Below, piece after piece: positions 56,630 to 64,000 of a DNA stretch of 64,000 nucleotides (position 1 is its first letter; every line of letters starts with the position of its first letter). A model generated the notes under the pieces. It did no database searches. It was not told the DNA's origin and worked only from the letters and a program-made list of their open reading frames with translations. The DNA lies in contig NZ_CP014230.1 in the NCBI RefSeq assembly GCF_001553625.1, forward strand, positions 2,542,001-2,606,000. The letters are read 5' to 3'. The stretch is from Desulfomicrobium orale DSM 12838 (GTDB lineage Bacteria; Desulfobacterota; Desulfovibrionia; Desulfovibrionales; Desulfomicrobiaceae). Both the position numbers and the translations under genes were made by a program.

Positions 56630-58438
56630 ATGACGCCCTCCATCGCCCTGGCGCTCGCGGTTCTGGTTCTGGTCATCATTCTCTTCGTGACGGACGCCGT
56701 GCGCGTCGATGTCGTCGGTCTGCTCATGATGGTCCTTCTGCCGCTGCTCGGTCTGGTCACTCCCCAGCAGGCCATCGGCGGACTGGGCAGCAGCGCCGTG
56801 GTTTCCATCATTGGTGTGATCATTCTCGGCGCGGGCATGGAGAAAACCGGCGTCATGCGCGCCCTTTCCCGGGTCATTCTCAAATACGCGGGCAAGAGCG
56901 AGCAGCGCGTGGTCATACTCATCGCTTCCAGCGTGGCCACCATTTCGGCCTTCATGCAGAACATCGGCGCAGCGGCCCTGTTTCTGCCGGCCGCCCGCCG
57001 CATCTCCAGACAGACCGGCATTCCGTGCAGCCGCATCCTGCTGCCCATGGCCTACTGCGCCATCATCGGCGGCTGCCTGACCATGGTCGGCTCAAGTCCG
57101 CTCATCATGCTGAACGACATCATAACGCTGGATGGAGAAAAACTTGCACCCTTCTCCATGTTCAGCGTGACACCCATCGGGCTGTGCCTGGTGGGCGCGG
57201 CCCTGCTCTACTTTGGACTTCTGGGAAAATACATTCTGCCGCCCGCCGCGGGACAGGACCAGAGCGGGCCCCTCTCCGGCCTGCTGGACAAGACCTATCA
57301 CGACGTGGGCGGCCTGTTCGAGATGCGCGTGCCCAAGTATTTCACCGGAGCCGTGCCCCTATCCGCTCTGGGCCTGCGCCCGAGCTACTATACGTCCGTG
57401 GTGGCCATCTGCCGCAACGGAACGGGCAAGCATATCATCGGACCCGTGGCCGACGACGAGATCCATCCCGGCGACCATATCGCCGTGGTCGGCCCCAGGC
57501 ACTTCGTGGAAACACTGGCCTGCGACCTGTGCTGGGAGCTGCTGCCCGAACTGTCCACCTTCGCCGAAGTTCTGGCCCCGGACAACGCGGGAATTGTGGA
57601 GGCTCTGGTCACTCCCCGGTCCGAACTGGTGGGCAAGACCATCCACGACTTCGGGTTGCGCCGTAACTATCATATTTCGCCGCTGGCCCTGTTCCGCGAC
57701 GACAAGCTCATCCTCGAAAACCTGCGGGCGCAGAAATTCCAAGCCGGGGACGCCCTGCTGCTGCACGGCGCCTGGACACGCTTCCATCAACTGCAGGAGC
57801 GCCCGGATCTGCTGGTCTTCACGGAGCCCATCCTCGGAGAGGTGCTGCGCGTGGACAAGGCCAAGTACGCCAGCATCATTTCCCTGACCGTTCTGCTGTC
57901 CATTCTCGTGCTGAATGTCAGTCTGCCCATCGCCCTGCTGGGCGGAAGCCTGGCCATGATTCTGGCCAGAGTGATATCCGTGGACGAAGCCTATCAGGCC
58001 GTAGACTGGATGAGTGTTTTCCTGCTGGGCGGGCTCATTCCTCTCGGGCTGGCCTTTGAAAACACCGGCGCCGCCAAATTTTTGGCCGATCACGCGACCA
58101 TGTGGCTGGGCGCCCCGTCCTTCCCGGTTCTGCTTGTGGTCATCGCTCTGCTGACGTCCTTCTTCACGCTGTTCACGTCCAATGTCGGCGCCACGGTGCT
58201 GATGGTGCCTCTGGCCATGAACATGGCCGCCGATGCCGGCGCAGACCCGCGTGTGGCGGCGCTGGCCGTGGCCCTGGCCGCATCCAACACGTTCATTCTG
58301 CCCACGCATCAGGTCAACGCGCTGGTCATGCGGCCCGGAGGATTCCGTGCGGCGGACTACATCCGGGCCGGAAGCGGCATGTCCGTCATTTATCTCGCGG
58401 TCATGATCGGCGGACTGATTCTGTTTGCGGGCGGATGA
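56630..58438 (+). CDS. DASS/SLC13-type transporter with internal TrkA-C (RCK_C) domains
   Basis: Inner-membrane symporter of 602 residues. The N-terminal half has helices with AFMQNIGAAALFLPAARRIS near 105 and YCAIIGGCLTMVGSSPLIML near 140. Two cytosolic RCK_C domains occupy about 215-400 (EMRVPKYFTGAVPLSALGL and IVEALVTPRSELVGKTIHD). The C-terminal membrane half has FLLGGLIPLGLAFENTGAAKFL and TSNVGATVLMVPLAMNMA, the anion-coordinating type of motif, then ASNTFILPTHQVNALVM. Substrates in the family include dicarboxylates, sulfate and other anions; none is proven here. AGGA precedes the ATG at 56630; the upstream 49 codons are not supported. Confidence 0.92.
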   Translation: MTPSIALALAVLVLVIILFVTDAVRVDVVGLLMMVLLPLLGLVTPQQAIGGLGSSAVVSIIGVIILGAGMEKTGVMRALSRVILKYAGKSEQRVVILIASSVATISAFMQNIGAAALFLPAARRISRQTGIPCSRILLPMAYCAIIGGCLTMVGSSPLIMLNDIITLDGEKLAPFSMFSVTPIGLCLVGAALLYFGLLGKYILPPAAGQDQSGPLSGLLDKTYHDVGGLFEMRVPKYFTGAVPLSALGLRPSYYTSVVAICRNGTGKHIIGPVADDEIHPGDHIAVVGPRHFVETLACDLCWELLPELSTFAEVLAPDNAGIVEALVTPRSELVGKTIHDFGLRRNYHISPLALFRDDKLILENLRAQKFQAGDALLLHGAWTRFHQLQERPDLLVFTEPILGEVLRVDKAKYASIISLTVLLSILVLNVSLPIALLGGSLAMILARVISVDEAYQAVDWMSVFLLGGLIPLGLAFENTGAAKFLADHATMWLGAPSFPVLLVVIALLTSFFTLFTSNVGATVLMVPLAMNMAADAGADPRVAALAVALAASNTFILPTHQVNALVMRPGGFRAADYIRAGSGMSVIYLAVMIGGLILFAGG

Positions 58439-58549
58439 AATTCGGCGCGGCCGGGTATATTGCCAGCGGACTGAAAATACCATACGTCCGACGCCTACGT
58501 CTGACGAATGCCCATTGTATGGCCCCGTACACGAGGAAACAGCCCAACC

Positions 58550-60712
58550 ATGACGCAACCTTCCACCACCCGGACGCCAGTCCTTTCCTCTCTGCTCGCT
58601 CGCGCAAGCCTTCTGCTTTTCGGCTATCTGGCTGTGGTCATCGTTTTTTTCGTGTCCTGGATCCACCACAAAGACAAACATTTTCTGGAGGCGACGGACA
58701 CCCGTCTGCGCACCGCCGCCGCAGTCCTGCCCTACCTGCTGGCCGAAGATTTTCACGACCGGGCCGTGAATGCCACCGCCATCGGCATGGAGGAGGAACT
58801 GCGCAACCGCGAGAATTTCAACGCCTTTGTCAGGGACAATGATCTGGTTTATGCGTACACGCTGGTGAAATCAGACGGGAAACTTCACTTCTCCTCACCC
58901 ACAATTTCTCCAGCCGAAGCTCAAAGCCGGCGCTCCTGGTATTTCTATCCATATGAAGATGCACCCCCGGAGCTTTCCAGAGCTTTGGACGAAGGACATG
59001 ACGTCAGCCTGACCTACAAGGACGACTGGGGCGACTTCCATACCACCTGCCTGTTCGAGACCAGCCCCGGAGGGCGGCCTTATCTGGCCTGCGCCGATGT
59101 GGAAACCAGCGATCTGGAAGCCGTCTATACCAGCCACATGCTGCTCGGCCTCGGCGGAGCCGTGGCTCTGCTTGGATTTCTGGCCCCCCTGTTTTTTCTG
59201 ATCCGCCATTTTTACCGGATGCACATGACCGAACTGGCCGGGACTCACGAAAAAACACAGGTCCATCTGGAACTTTTGAGCACTCTCGTGCACAGGCTGC
59301 CCGTGGGGCTTATGCTCGTTCAACCCGACAACCGGATCAGTCTGGTCAATCCGGCTTTCACCGCGCTCACCGGATACTCCAGAGAGGATATCCCCACCCG
59401 GAATGCCTGGTTTCGCAGAATCTATCCGAATGTCCGCGACAGGCGCAGGTACCTGAAGGACTGGGCGCATACCCTGAAAAATGCCGAAGACGCGACCACC
59501 CAGATGCGGGTTACCCGCAAGGACGGCACATCCAGAAGTCTTTCCCAGCAGCTCAGGTTGCTGGAGGACGGACGCATCCTGATCATTCTGGACGATGTCA
59601 CGGGCGAACAGGAAAATCAGGCCAGAGTCCGTCAGGACATGGAGCGTCTGCGCACCATTCTGGACGCCATGCAGGTGGGAATCGCCGTGGTGGGCGTATC
59701 GGACCGCAGAATCCGCTACGTCAATCCCAGGCTGACCGAGATGACCGGCTGGAGTCAGGGCATGCTCCACAATGCTCTTTGCTACAGGCATCTGGGCAGG
59801 CAGTGTGAATCCCAATGCCCGGTCATCGACAGGGGGGAAGTGGTCCAGAACAGGGAAGTGCAGCTCGCCGCGGCGGACCGCTCTCCCTGGCATGTCCTCA
59901 AGTCGGTGGTGCGTGCGGAAATCGGCGGCGAAGCAGTGGTCATCGAATCGTTCTCGGACATTACCGGTCCGAAGAAGCTGGAGATGAGTCTGACTGCGGC
60001 CAGAGAAGCGACCGAAAAAATAAACAGAGACACGGCCGCCTTTCTGACTGAAATGAATCGCAGACTGCACGCTTCCCTGCATGCGGCCGTAGCGCCCCTC
60101 AAGATGCTTCAGAACAAGGTGCCGGAGGAAGTCCGCAATTTCGCCGTGGCTGTGCAAACCGCCGTGAAGGAGTTTCAGGACATACTCCGGCAGGCGCTCG
60201 AACTGTCCGCACTGAGTCCGCGGGACATTGCCGAAGAGCCCTTCGCCGCGTGTCTGCTGGCCACATCTCTTGAGGATTTATACGAAAAAGCCGGGGAAAA
60301 GGGAGTGAGCTTCGTCTGCCGCACGGCACCCGATCTGCCGGATACTCTGCTTGGCGACATGCCTCGTATTGTCCGGATTCTTCACAACCTCGCGGAAGAA
60401 TCCATAGCAAGTACGGAGCAGGAATGCGTCCGTCTCGAGATATCTCCGCTGCCCTTCAGACATTCCTCGGGACGCGGGATCGTCCACTTCGGCCTTTACG
60501 AAACGCCCCTTGACCCGGATGAGAAGTCCGCCCCGCATCTCTTCGGCGAAGCGGGCACGGCGCTTCACTCCCACGCCGAAGCCGGCATGGGGGTGGTCCT
60601 GGCCCGACGCCTGCTCGGCATCATGGGGTCGGGACTGTGCGTCATGACGGATTCCAACGGCCGCACCGAAGCCCATTTCTCCCTGCCGCTGATACCGCCG
60701 GAGACCCGGTGA
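58550..60712 (+). CDS. Membrane PAS sensor protein with degenerate histidine-kinase core
   Basis: A 720-residue inner-membrane sensor. Transmembrane helices at about 17-38 and 196-216 bracket a periplasmic domain. Two PAS domains follow (VNPAFTALTGYSREDI near 266 and VNPRLTEMTGWSQGML near 390), the second with a Cys cluster. The C-terminal part has the shape of a HisKA/HATPase core. The acceptor box reads FLTEMNRRLHASL, with Arg504 where FLANMSHEIRTPL has its histidine. The N-box (ILHNLAEESIAST) lacks the usual second Asn, and the G2 box is eroded (HAEAGMGVVLARRLLGIMG). I infer a pseudokinase. The ATG at 58550 is preferred over 58508. Its stop overlaps the radical SAM start (GTGA), so the two act together or are at least coexpressed. 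Confidence 0.85.
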   Translation: MTQPSTTRTPVLSSLLARASLLLFGYLAVVIVFFVSWIHHKDKHFLEATDTRLRTAAAVLPYLLAEDFHDRAVNATAIGMEEELRNRENFNAFVRDNDLVYAYTLVKSDGKLHFSSPTISPAEAQSRRSWYFYPYEDAPPELSRALDEGHDVSLTYKDDWGDFHTTCLFETSPGGRPYLACADVETSDLEAVYTSHMLLGLGGAVALLGFLAPLFFLIRHFYRMHMTELAGTHEKTQVHLELLSTLVHRLPVGLMLVQPDNRISLVNPAFTALTGYSREDIPTRNAWFRRIYPNVRDRRRYLKDWAHTLKNAEDATTQMRVTRKDGTSRSLSQQLRLLEDGRILIILDDVTGEQENQARVRQDMERLRTILDAMQVGIAVVGVSDRRIRYVNPRLTEMTGWSQGMLHNALCYRHLGRQCESQCPVIDRGEVVQNREVQLAAADRSPWHVLKSVVRAEIGGEAVVIESFSDITGPKKLEMSLTAAREATEKINRDTAAFLTEMNRRLHASLHAAVAPLKMLQNKVPEEVRNFAVAVQTAVKEFQDILRQALELSALSPRDIAEEPFAACLLATSLEDLYEKAGEKGVSFVCRTAPDLPDTLLGDMPRIVRILHNLAEESIASTEQECVRLEISPLPFRHSSGRGIVHFGLYETPLDPDEKSAPHLFGEAGTALHSHAEAGMGVVLARRLLGIMGSGLCVMTDSNGRTEAHFSLPLIPPETR

Positions 60713-61584
60713 ACCGGCGGTACCAGCGCGCATATGTGGAGATTACCAATGTCTGCAATCTGCGTTGCGGCTTCTGCGCCCCGCCGGTCAGACCCGCCGC
60801 CTTCATGGAACCGGACTTCTTCGCCTCCGTCCTGAAGCAGCTCCGCCCTCTGACCGGAGAAATCTGCCTCCATGTGCTGGGCGAACCCCTCGGCCATCCG
60901 CAGTTTCCCGTTTTCCCGGCGCTCTGCGACCAGACGGGGATGTCCGTGAACCTGACCACCAACGCCACCCTGCTGCCTCTTCACAGGCAGAACATCCTGA
61001 ATGCCCCGGCCCTGCGGCAGATCAATTTCTCCCTGCATTCCCTGCTTCAGGGGAAAGAACCGGATTTTTCCATTCTCGAACATGTGCTGGCCTTCTGCAC
61101 CGAGGCAATGGAAAAGCGGCCCGACCTGTATGTGAATCTGCGCCTGTGGAACCTGGACAGTCTGACTTTTCCCCGGGAGAACGCCTTAAGCGGCCGGCTC
61201 CTGGAGCGTGTCGCGGAATACTTCGGAGCCGACGTACAGGTACCGCCGGGACGGAAAAGCCGCCGCCTGCGGGGCCGGGTATATCTGCACCGGGACACGC
61301 GGTTTTCCTGGCCCGGCTCGGCCACGATTCCGGAGCGTGAACGTGGCTGCTGTCACGGTTTGAATACCCATTTTGCCATTCTGGCCGACGGCACGGTCTG
61401 TCCCTGCTGTCTGGACGCCGGAGGGCGGCTGGCTCTGGGCAATGTCCGCCATGCGGATCTGGAAGAAATTCTGGACGGGCCGCGAGCCGCGGCCATGCGG
61501 GAAGGTTTCGCCCAGGGGCGGCTGGTGGAAAAGCAGTGCCGGACCTGCTCCTACTGCCGGCGGTTCAGGACTCCCCGGCATTGA
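60709..61584 (+). CDS. Radical SAM protein with SPASM-like C-terminal domain
   Basis: A 291-residue iron-sulfur protein. The N-terminus has the radical SAM cluster motif CNLRCGFC (C-x3-C-x2-C) at residues 17-24. After the TIM-barrel part comes a Cys-rich end, GCCHGLNTHFAILADGTVCPCCLDAGG and then CRTCSYCRRF, which fits a SPASM domain binding extra 4Fe-4S clusters. Such proteins modify peptides or other substrates. The start is a GTG overlapping the kinase-like gene's stop, with GGAG 5 bases upstream; no ATG gives a better start. No small precursor peptide gene is visible next to it. Confidence 0.88.
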   Translation: MNRRYQRAYVEITNVCNLRCGFCAPPVRPAAFMEPDFFASVLKQLRPLTGEICLHVLGEPLGHPQFPVFPALCDQTGMSVNLTTNATLLPLHRQNILNAPALRQINFSLHSLLQGKEPDFSILEHVLAFCTEAMEKRPDLYVNLRLWNLDSLTFPRENALSGRLLERVAEYFGADVQVPPGRKSRRLRGRVYLHRDTRFSWPGSATIPERERGCCHGLNTHFAILADGTVCPCCLDAGGRLALGNVRHADLEEILDGPRAAAMREGFAQGRLVEKQCRTCSYCRRFRTPRH

Positions 61585-61665
61585 GCAGGGTGACCTCCAC
61601 AAGGCCGACGGAGCCGGAATCCGCATCCTGTTGCCCTGCGCTTCTCAAGCTTCTATCCTGCCCGC

Positions 61666-62601
61666 ATGGATCATCGTACGAAACCTGTCCTCAACACTTT
61701 TTCCGGCCTCACCCTGAACCGCAAACCGGCCGGGCCGGACGCCGCAACCGACTGGCAACGGACAATGCAAGCCGGACTCTGCGTCGTGGTCCGCGGAGAC
61801 GACATTCTCTTTGATCCGGCGGGAGATGGTCCCCTTCTGCTGAACCATCAGATGCTGCTCGACTGCGCGGCGGATTCCCGGCCGCTGTTCCTCGGGCACG
61901 ATGGCGAAACCGGCTATTTTGTGCTCGACCTCGCCCAGCTTCCGGAGTCTTCCAGCCTCTGCCTGAGCACACTCGGCGTCTTTGCCGCCCTGCGCCGATG
62001 TGCGGCGATCCTGCCTGCCCAGACCGCCGCTCTTCTCGGCTATGCGCGGGCCGTATCCGGGTGGCACGCCCGCTCGCGCTTTTGTCCCGGCTGCGGGCAT
62101 CCCACCCGGCCCAGGGTAAATGCCCAGGGCCGGGTCTGTTCCAATCCGGGCTGCGGCCGGGAGCATTTTCCCCGGGTCGATCCGGCCGTCATCGTTCTCG
62201 TCCACGACGGGGACCGCTGTCTGCTTGGACGCCAGTCCGCATGGAAACCGCGCGTCTATTCCGCTCTGGCCGGGTATGTGGAACCCGGCGAAAGCGCCGA
62301 GGACGCCGTGGCGCGGGAGATCCGGGAAGAGGCCGGAATCGAAGTGGACAGCGTGCGGTACCACTCCTCCCAGCCCTGGCCGTTTTCCGGCGCGCTCATG
62401 CTGGGCTTTCACGCCCGGGCCGCGTCAACGCGCATAACCCTCGGCGACCGAGAACTGGAAGACGCCGGATGGTTCTCCCGCCGGGACATTATCACTTCAG
62501 TCCAAAGCGGAGAACTCTGTCTGCCCGCCGGGGAAACCATCGCCCGCCGCCTGCTGGACGCGTGGCTGCCGGATGCGGACGGCATCTTTCCCGCTCTCTG
62601 A
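61666..62601 (+). CDS. nudC: NAD+ diphosphatase / RNA decapping NUDIX hydrolase
   Basis: Hydrolyses NADH or NAD-capped RNA. The 311-residue protein has the NudC order: an N-terminal domain, a four-Cys zinc ribbon (FCPGCGHPTRPR, then VCSNPGCGREHFPR) near 138-165, the NUDIX box GYVEPGESAEDAVAREIREEAGIEV near 204-228, and the NADH-specific motif SQPWPF near 237 that separates it from other NUDIX enzymes. It follows the radical SAM gene by 81 bases on the same strand and may share its transcript. Confidence 0.93.
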   Translation: MDHRTKPVLNTFSGLTLNRKPAGPDAATDWQRTMQAGLCVVVRGDDILFDPAGDGPLLLNHQMLLDCAADSRPLFLGHDGETGYFVLDLAQLPESSSLCLSTLGVFAALRRCAAILPAQTAALLGYARAVSGWHARSRFCPGCGHPTRPRVNAQGRVCSNPGCGREHFPRVDPAVIVLVHDGDRCLLGRQSAWKPRVYSALAGYVEPGESAEDAVAREIREEAGIEVDSVRYHSSQPWPFSGALMLGFHARAASTRITLGDRELEDAGWFSRRDIITSVQSGELCLPAGETIARRLLDAWLPDADGIFPAL

Positions 62602-62640
62602 AGAACTGCGAGGCGGATTTCCGGCCACGATAAAAATCCA

Positions 62641-62880
62641 TCAGGCCTGTCTGACCTCCATATCGTCTTCAAAGGAAGCCGCCAAAGTAAAAAACTTCCC
62701 ACCGATATTCACGCTTTCCTCCTGGCCGGGAAAAATCTCCATGAGGGGCGCGAAATCGCTGCCCAGAAAAACCGCCTTGGCCTCTCCGCTGCTTTCCCAG
62801 CGCACCTCCGTTCCATCGTCCAGCACGAGAATATCTCCGTCGCGCAGATGCACCGGCAAATCCCGTTCCGAATACGACAT
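62641..62880 (-). CDS. Small protein of unknown function
   Basis: A 79-residue soluble protein that starts SYSERDLPVHLRDGDILVLDDG and looks like a small beta-rich domain (alternating hydrophobic strands, GGKFFTLAASF near the end). AAGGAGG lies 6 bases before the ATG at 62880, an excellent ribosome site, and the longer frame to 62970 has none. It is convergent with nudC. I do not recognise a family. Confidence 0.7.
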   Translation of the reverse strand: MSYSERDLPVHLRDGDILVLDDGTEVRWESSGEAKAVFLGSDFAPLMEIFPGQEESVNIGGKFFTLAASFEDDMEVRQA

Positions 62881-62959
62881 GACATACCTCCTTCCAGAGC
62901 GTCTGGAGTTTGGGGAAAACATACCATGCCCCGGAGGGGGGTCAAGGAAAAAGCCCTCC

Positions 62960-62986
62960 AAACGCGCCATGGGGGCGGGCGCGTTT
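62960..62986 (+). promoter_or_regulatory. Hairpin in the prfC upstream region
   Basis: Nine-base-pair stem AAACGCGCC/GGCGCGTTT with a 9-base loop, ending in TTTCTTG. It lies 57 bases before the prfC start and could be an attenuator or leader structure. It may instead end an unseen upstream transcript. Confidence 0.35.
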
Positions 62987-63043
62987 CTTGACGGCCGGAC
63001 CGATCGTGCCTAGTCCTCCTCTTCCCTTTGTCAGGAGAAACCC

Positions 63044-64000
63044 ATGACCCAGCTCGAAAAGGAAATCCGCGCCAACGTCGGAAAACGCCGCACCTTCGGC
63101 ATCATCAGCCACCCCGACGCGGGCAAGACCACCCTCACCGAAAAACTGCTGCTCTTCGGCGGCGCCATTTCCATGGCCGGCACGGTCAAGTCGCGCAAGG
63201 CGTCCCGGCATGCCACCTCCGACTGGATGAAAATGGAGCAGGAGCGCGGCATTTCCGTGACCACTTCGGTCATGAAGTTCGAATACGGCGGCTACGAGAT
63301 CAATCTGCTGGACACGCCCGGCCACGAGGATTTCTCCGAAGACACCTACCGCGTGCTTACGGCCGTGGACTCGGCCCTGCTGGTCATCGATTCAGCCAAG
63401 GGCGTGGAAGCCCAGACCAGAAAACTGATGGATGTCTGCCGGATGCGCAACACGCCCATCATGACGTTCATCAACAAGCTCGACCGCGACGGACTCGACC
63501 CGCTGGACGTGCTGGCGGACATCGAGGCCCATCTGGGCATCGAATGCGCGCCCCTGAGCTGGCCTGTGGGCATGGGCAAGAGCTTCCGGGGCACCTACTC
63601 CATCCACCAGCGGAGGATGCATCTTTTTTCCGCCACACACGGCGGCCGCATCCAGCAGGGCGAAATGATCGAAAACGTCCTTGATCCCCGGCTGGACGAA
63701 CTTCTGGGCAGCCAGGCCGACGACCTGCGCCGGGATCTGGAACTGCTTGACGGCGCGGGCAATCCCTTCTCCGTGGACCGCTATCTGGCCGGAGAGCAGA
63801 CGCCGGTTTTCTTCGGCAGCGCCATCAACAATTTCGGCGTACAGGAAATGCTCGATACTTTCGTGGAACTCGCGCCCTGCCCCCGGCCCCGCCCCGCCCT
63901 GACCCGCGAGGTTTCTCCCTTCGAGGAAGAATTTTCCGGCGTGGTGTTCAAGATCCAGGCGAACATGGACAAGGCCCACCGGGACCGCATCGCCTTTCTG
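63044..64000 (+). CDS. prfC: Peptide chain release factor 3 (5' part; continues beyond window)
   Basis: Translational GTPase that recycles RF1/RF2 from the ribosome. The visible 319 codons contain the G domain: [15 protein letters not shown] (G1) near residue 23, [13 protein letters not shown] (G2) near 67, [18 protein letters not shown] (G3) near 88, [11 protein letters not shown] (G4) near 140, and [11 protein letters not shown] (G5) near 262. The RF3-specific segment [18 protein letters not shown] distinguishes it from EF-G. AGGAG lies 7 bases before the ATG at 63044. The C-terminal part is outside the window. Confidence 0.95.
   Translation, partial: MTQLEKEIRANVGKRRTFGIISHPDAGKTTLTEKLLLFGGAISMAGTVKSRKASRHATSDWMKMEQERGISVTTSVMKFEYGGYEINLLDTPGHEDFSEDTYRVLTAVDSALLVIDSAKGVEAQTRKLMDVCRMRNTPIMTFINKLDRDGLDPLDVLADIEAHLGIECAPLSWPVGMGKSFRGTYSIHQRRMHLFSATHGGRIQQGEMIENVLDPRLDELLGSQADDLRRDLELLDGAGNPFSVDRYLAGEQTPVFFGSAINNFGVQEMLDTFVELAPCPRPRPALTREVSPFEEEFSGVVFKIQANMDKAHRDRIAFL

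Overview
The window is GC-rich, densely coding bacterial chromosome. It looks like a Gram-negative anaerobe of the Desulfovibrio/Desulfomicrobium type (Desulfobacterota). That placement is inference. It rests on base composition and on a gene set I associate with that group: type III glutamine synthetase, the carboxyspermidine route to spermidine, a pseudouridine synthase fused to dephospho-CoA kinase, and complete liv and peptide-type ABC operons. No rRNA, sulfate-reduction or other diagnostic gene is present, so the genus cannot be fixed.

Layout. Positions 1-7.7 kb (minus strand) carry a partial glycosyltransferase, a class IV aminotransferase, asd, metF, a lone PilC/GspF-type protein, and an ABC-F ATPase coupled to a small acidic protein. 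7.9-9.9 kb (plus) is mutY plus a lipase-like hydrolase. 10.0-14.9 kb (minus) is glutamine synthetase III and glgP. 15.1-20.6 kb (plus) is a five-gene peptide/nickel-type ABC importer. 20.7-22.5 kb holds two IS5-family elements in tandem with a layered scar between them. 22.5-27.2 kb (minus) is a tight run: carboxynorspermidine synthase, nspC, an RluD-CoaE fusion and a rhomboid protease. 27.3-30.5 kb is an IS-bounded insertion carrying an AT-rich, frameshifted acyltransferase. 30.6-32.6 kb is speA. 33.0-38.8 kb (plus) is livJ-H-M-G-F, with an AT-rich 1.2-kb insert between livJ and livH that encodes a nuclease-like protein cut by one amber codon. 39.1-43.6 kb (minus) is a MoxR ATPase, dapB, a methyltransferase and a strongly diverged NAD-type DNA ligase. 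43.8-46.9 kb is a second IS cluster: IS4 nested inside IS5, then IS1595. 47.2-64 kb holds a PEP-CTERM-like protein, uvrB, a phosphodiester-glycosidase-like protein, a PilZ protein, tRNA-Met, panB-panD-panC, a small Cys-rich protein, a RelA/SpoT enzyme, a DASS transporter, a degenerate histidine kinase overlapping a radical SAM/SPASM gene, nudC, a small unknown protein, and the start of prfC.

How the genes fit together. Asd makes aspartate semialdehyde, which DapB's pathway uses for lysine and which carboxynorspermidine synthase uses for spermidine. SpeA supplies agmatine toward putrescine. panBCD make pantothenate, and the CoaE domain completes coenzyme A. The ABC systems import peptides (or nickel) and branched-chain amino acids. 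IS elements appear to have split the polyamine genes, to have inserted at the rhomboid stop codon, and to have built the AT-rich islands. The most unusual items are the DNA ligase lacking several catalytic residues, the kinase lacking its phospho-acceptor histidine, the amber-interrupted nuclease-like gene inside the liv operon, and an IS5 copy whose 40-bp duplication fuses the two normally frameshifted transposase frames.
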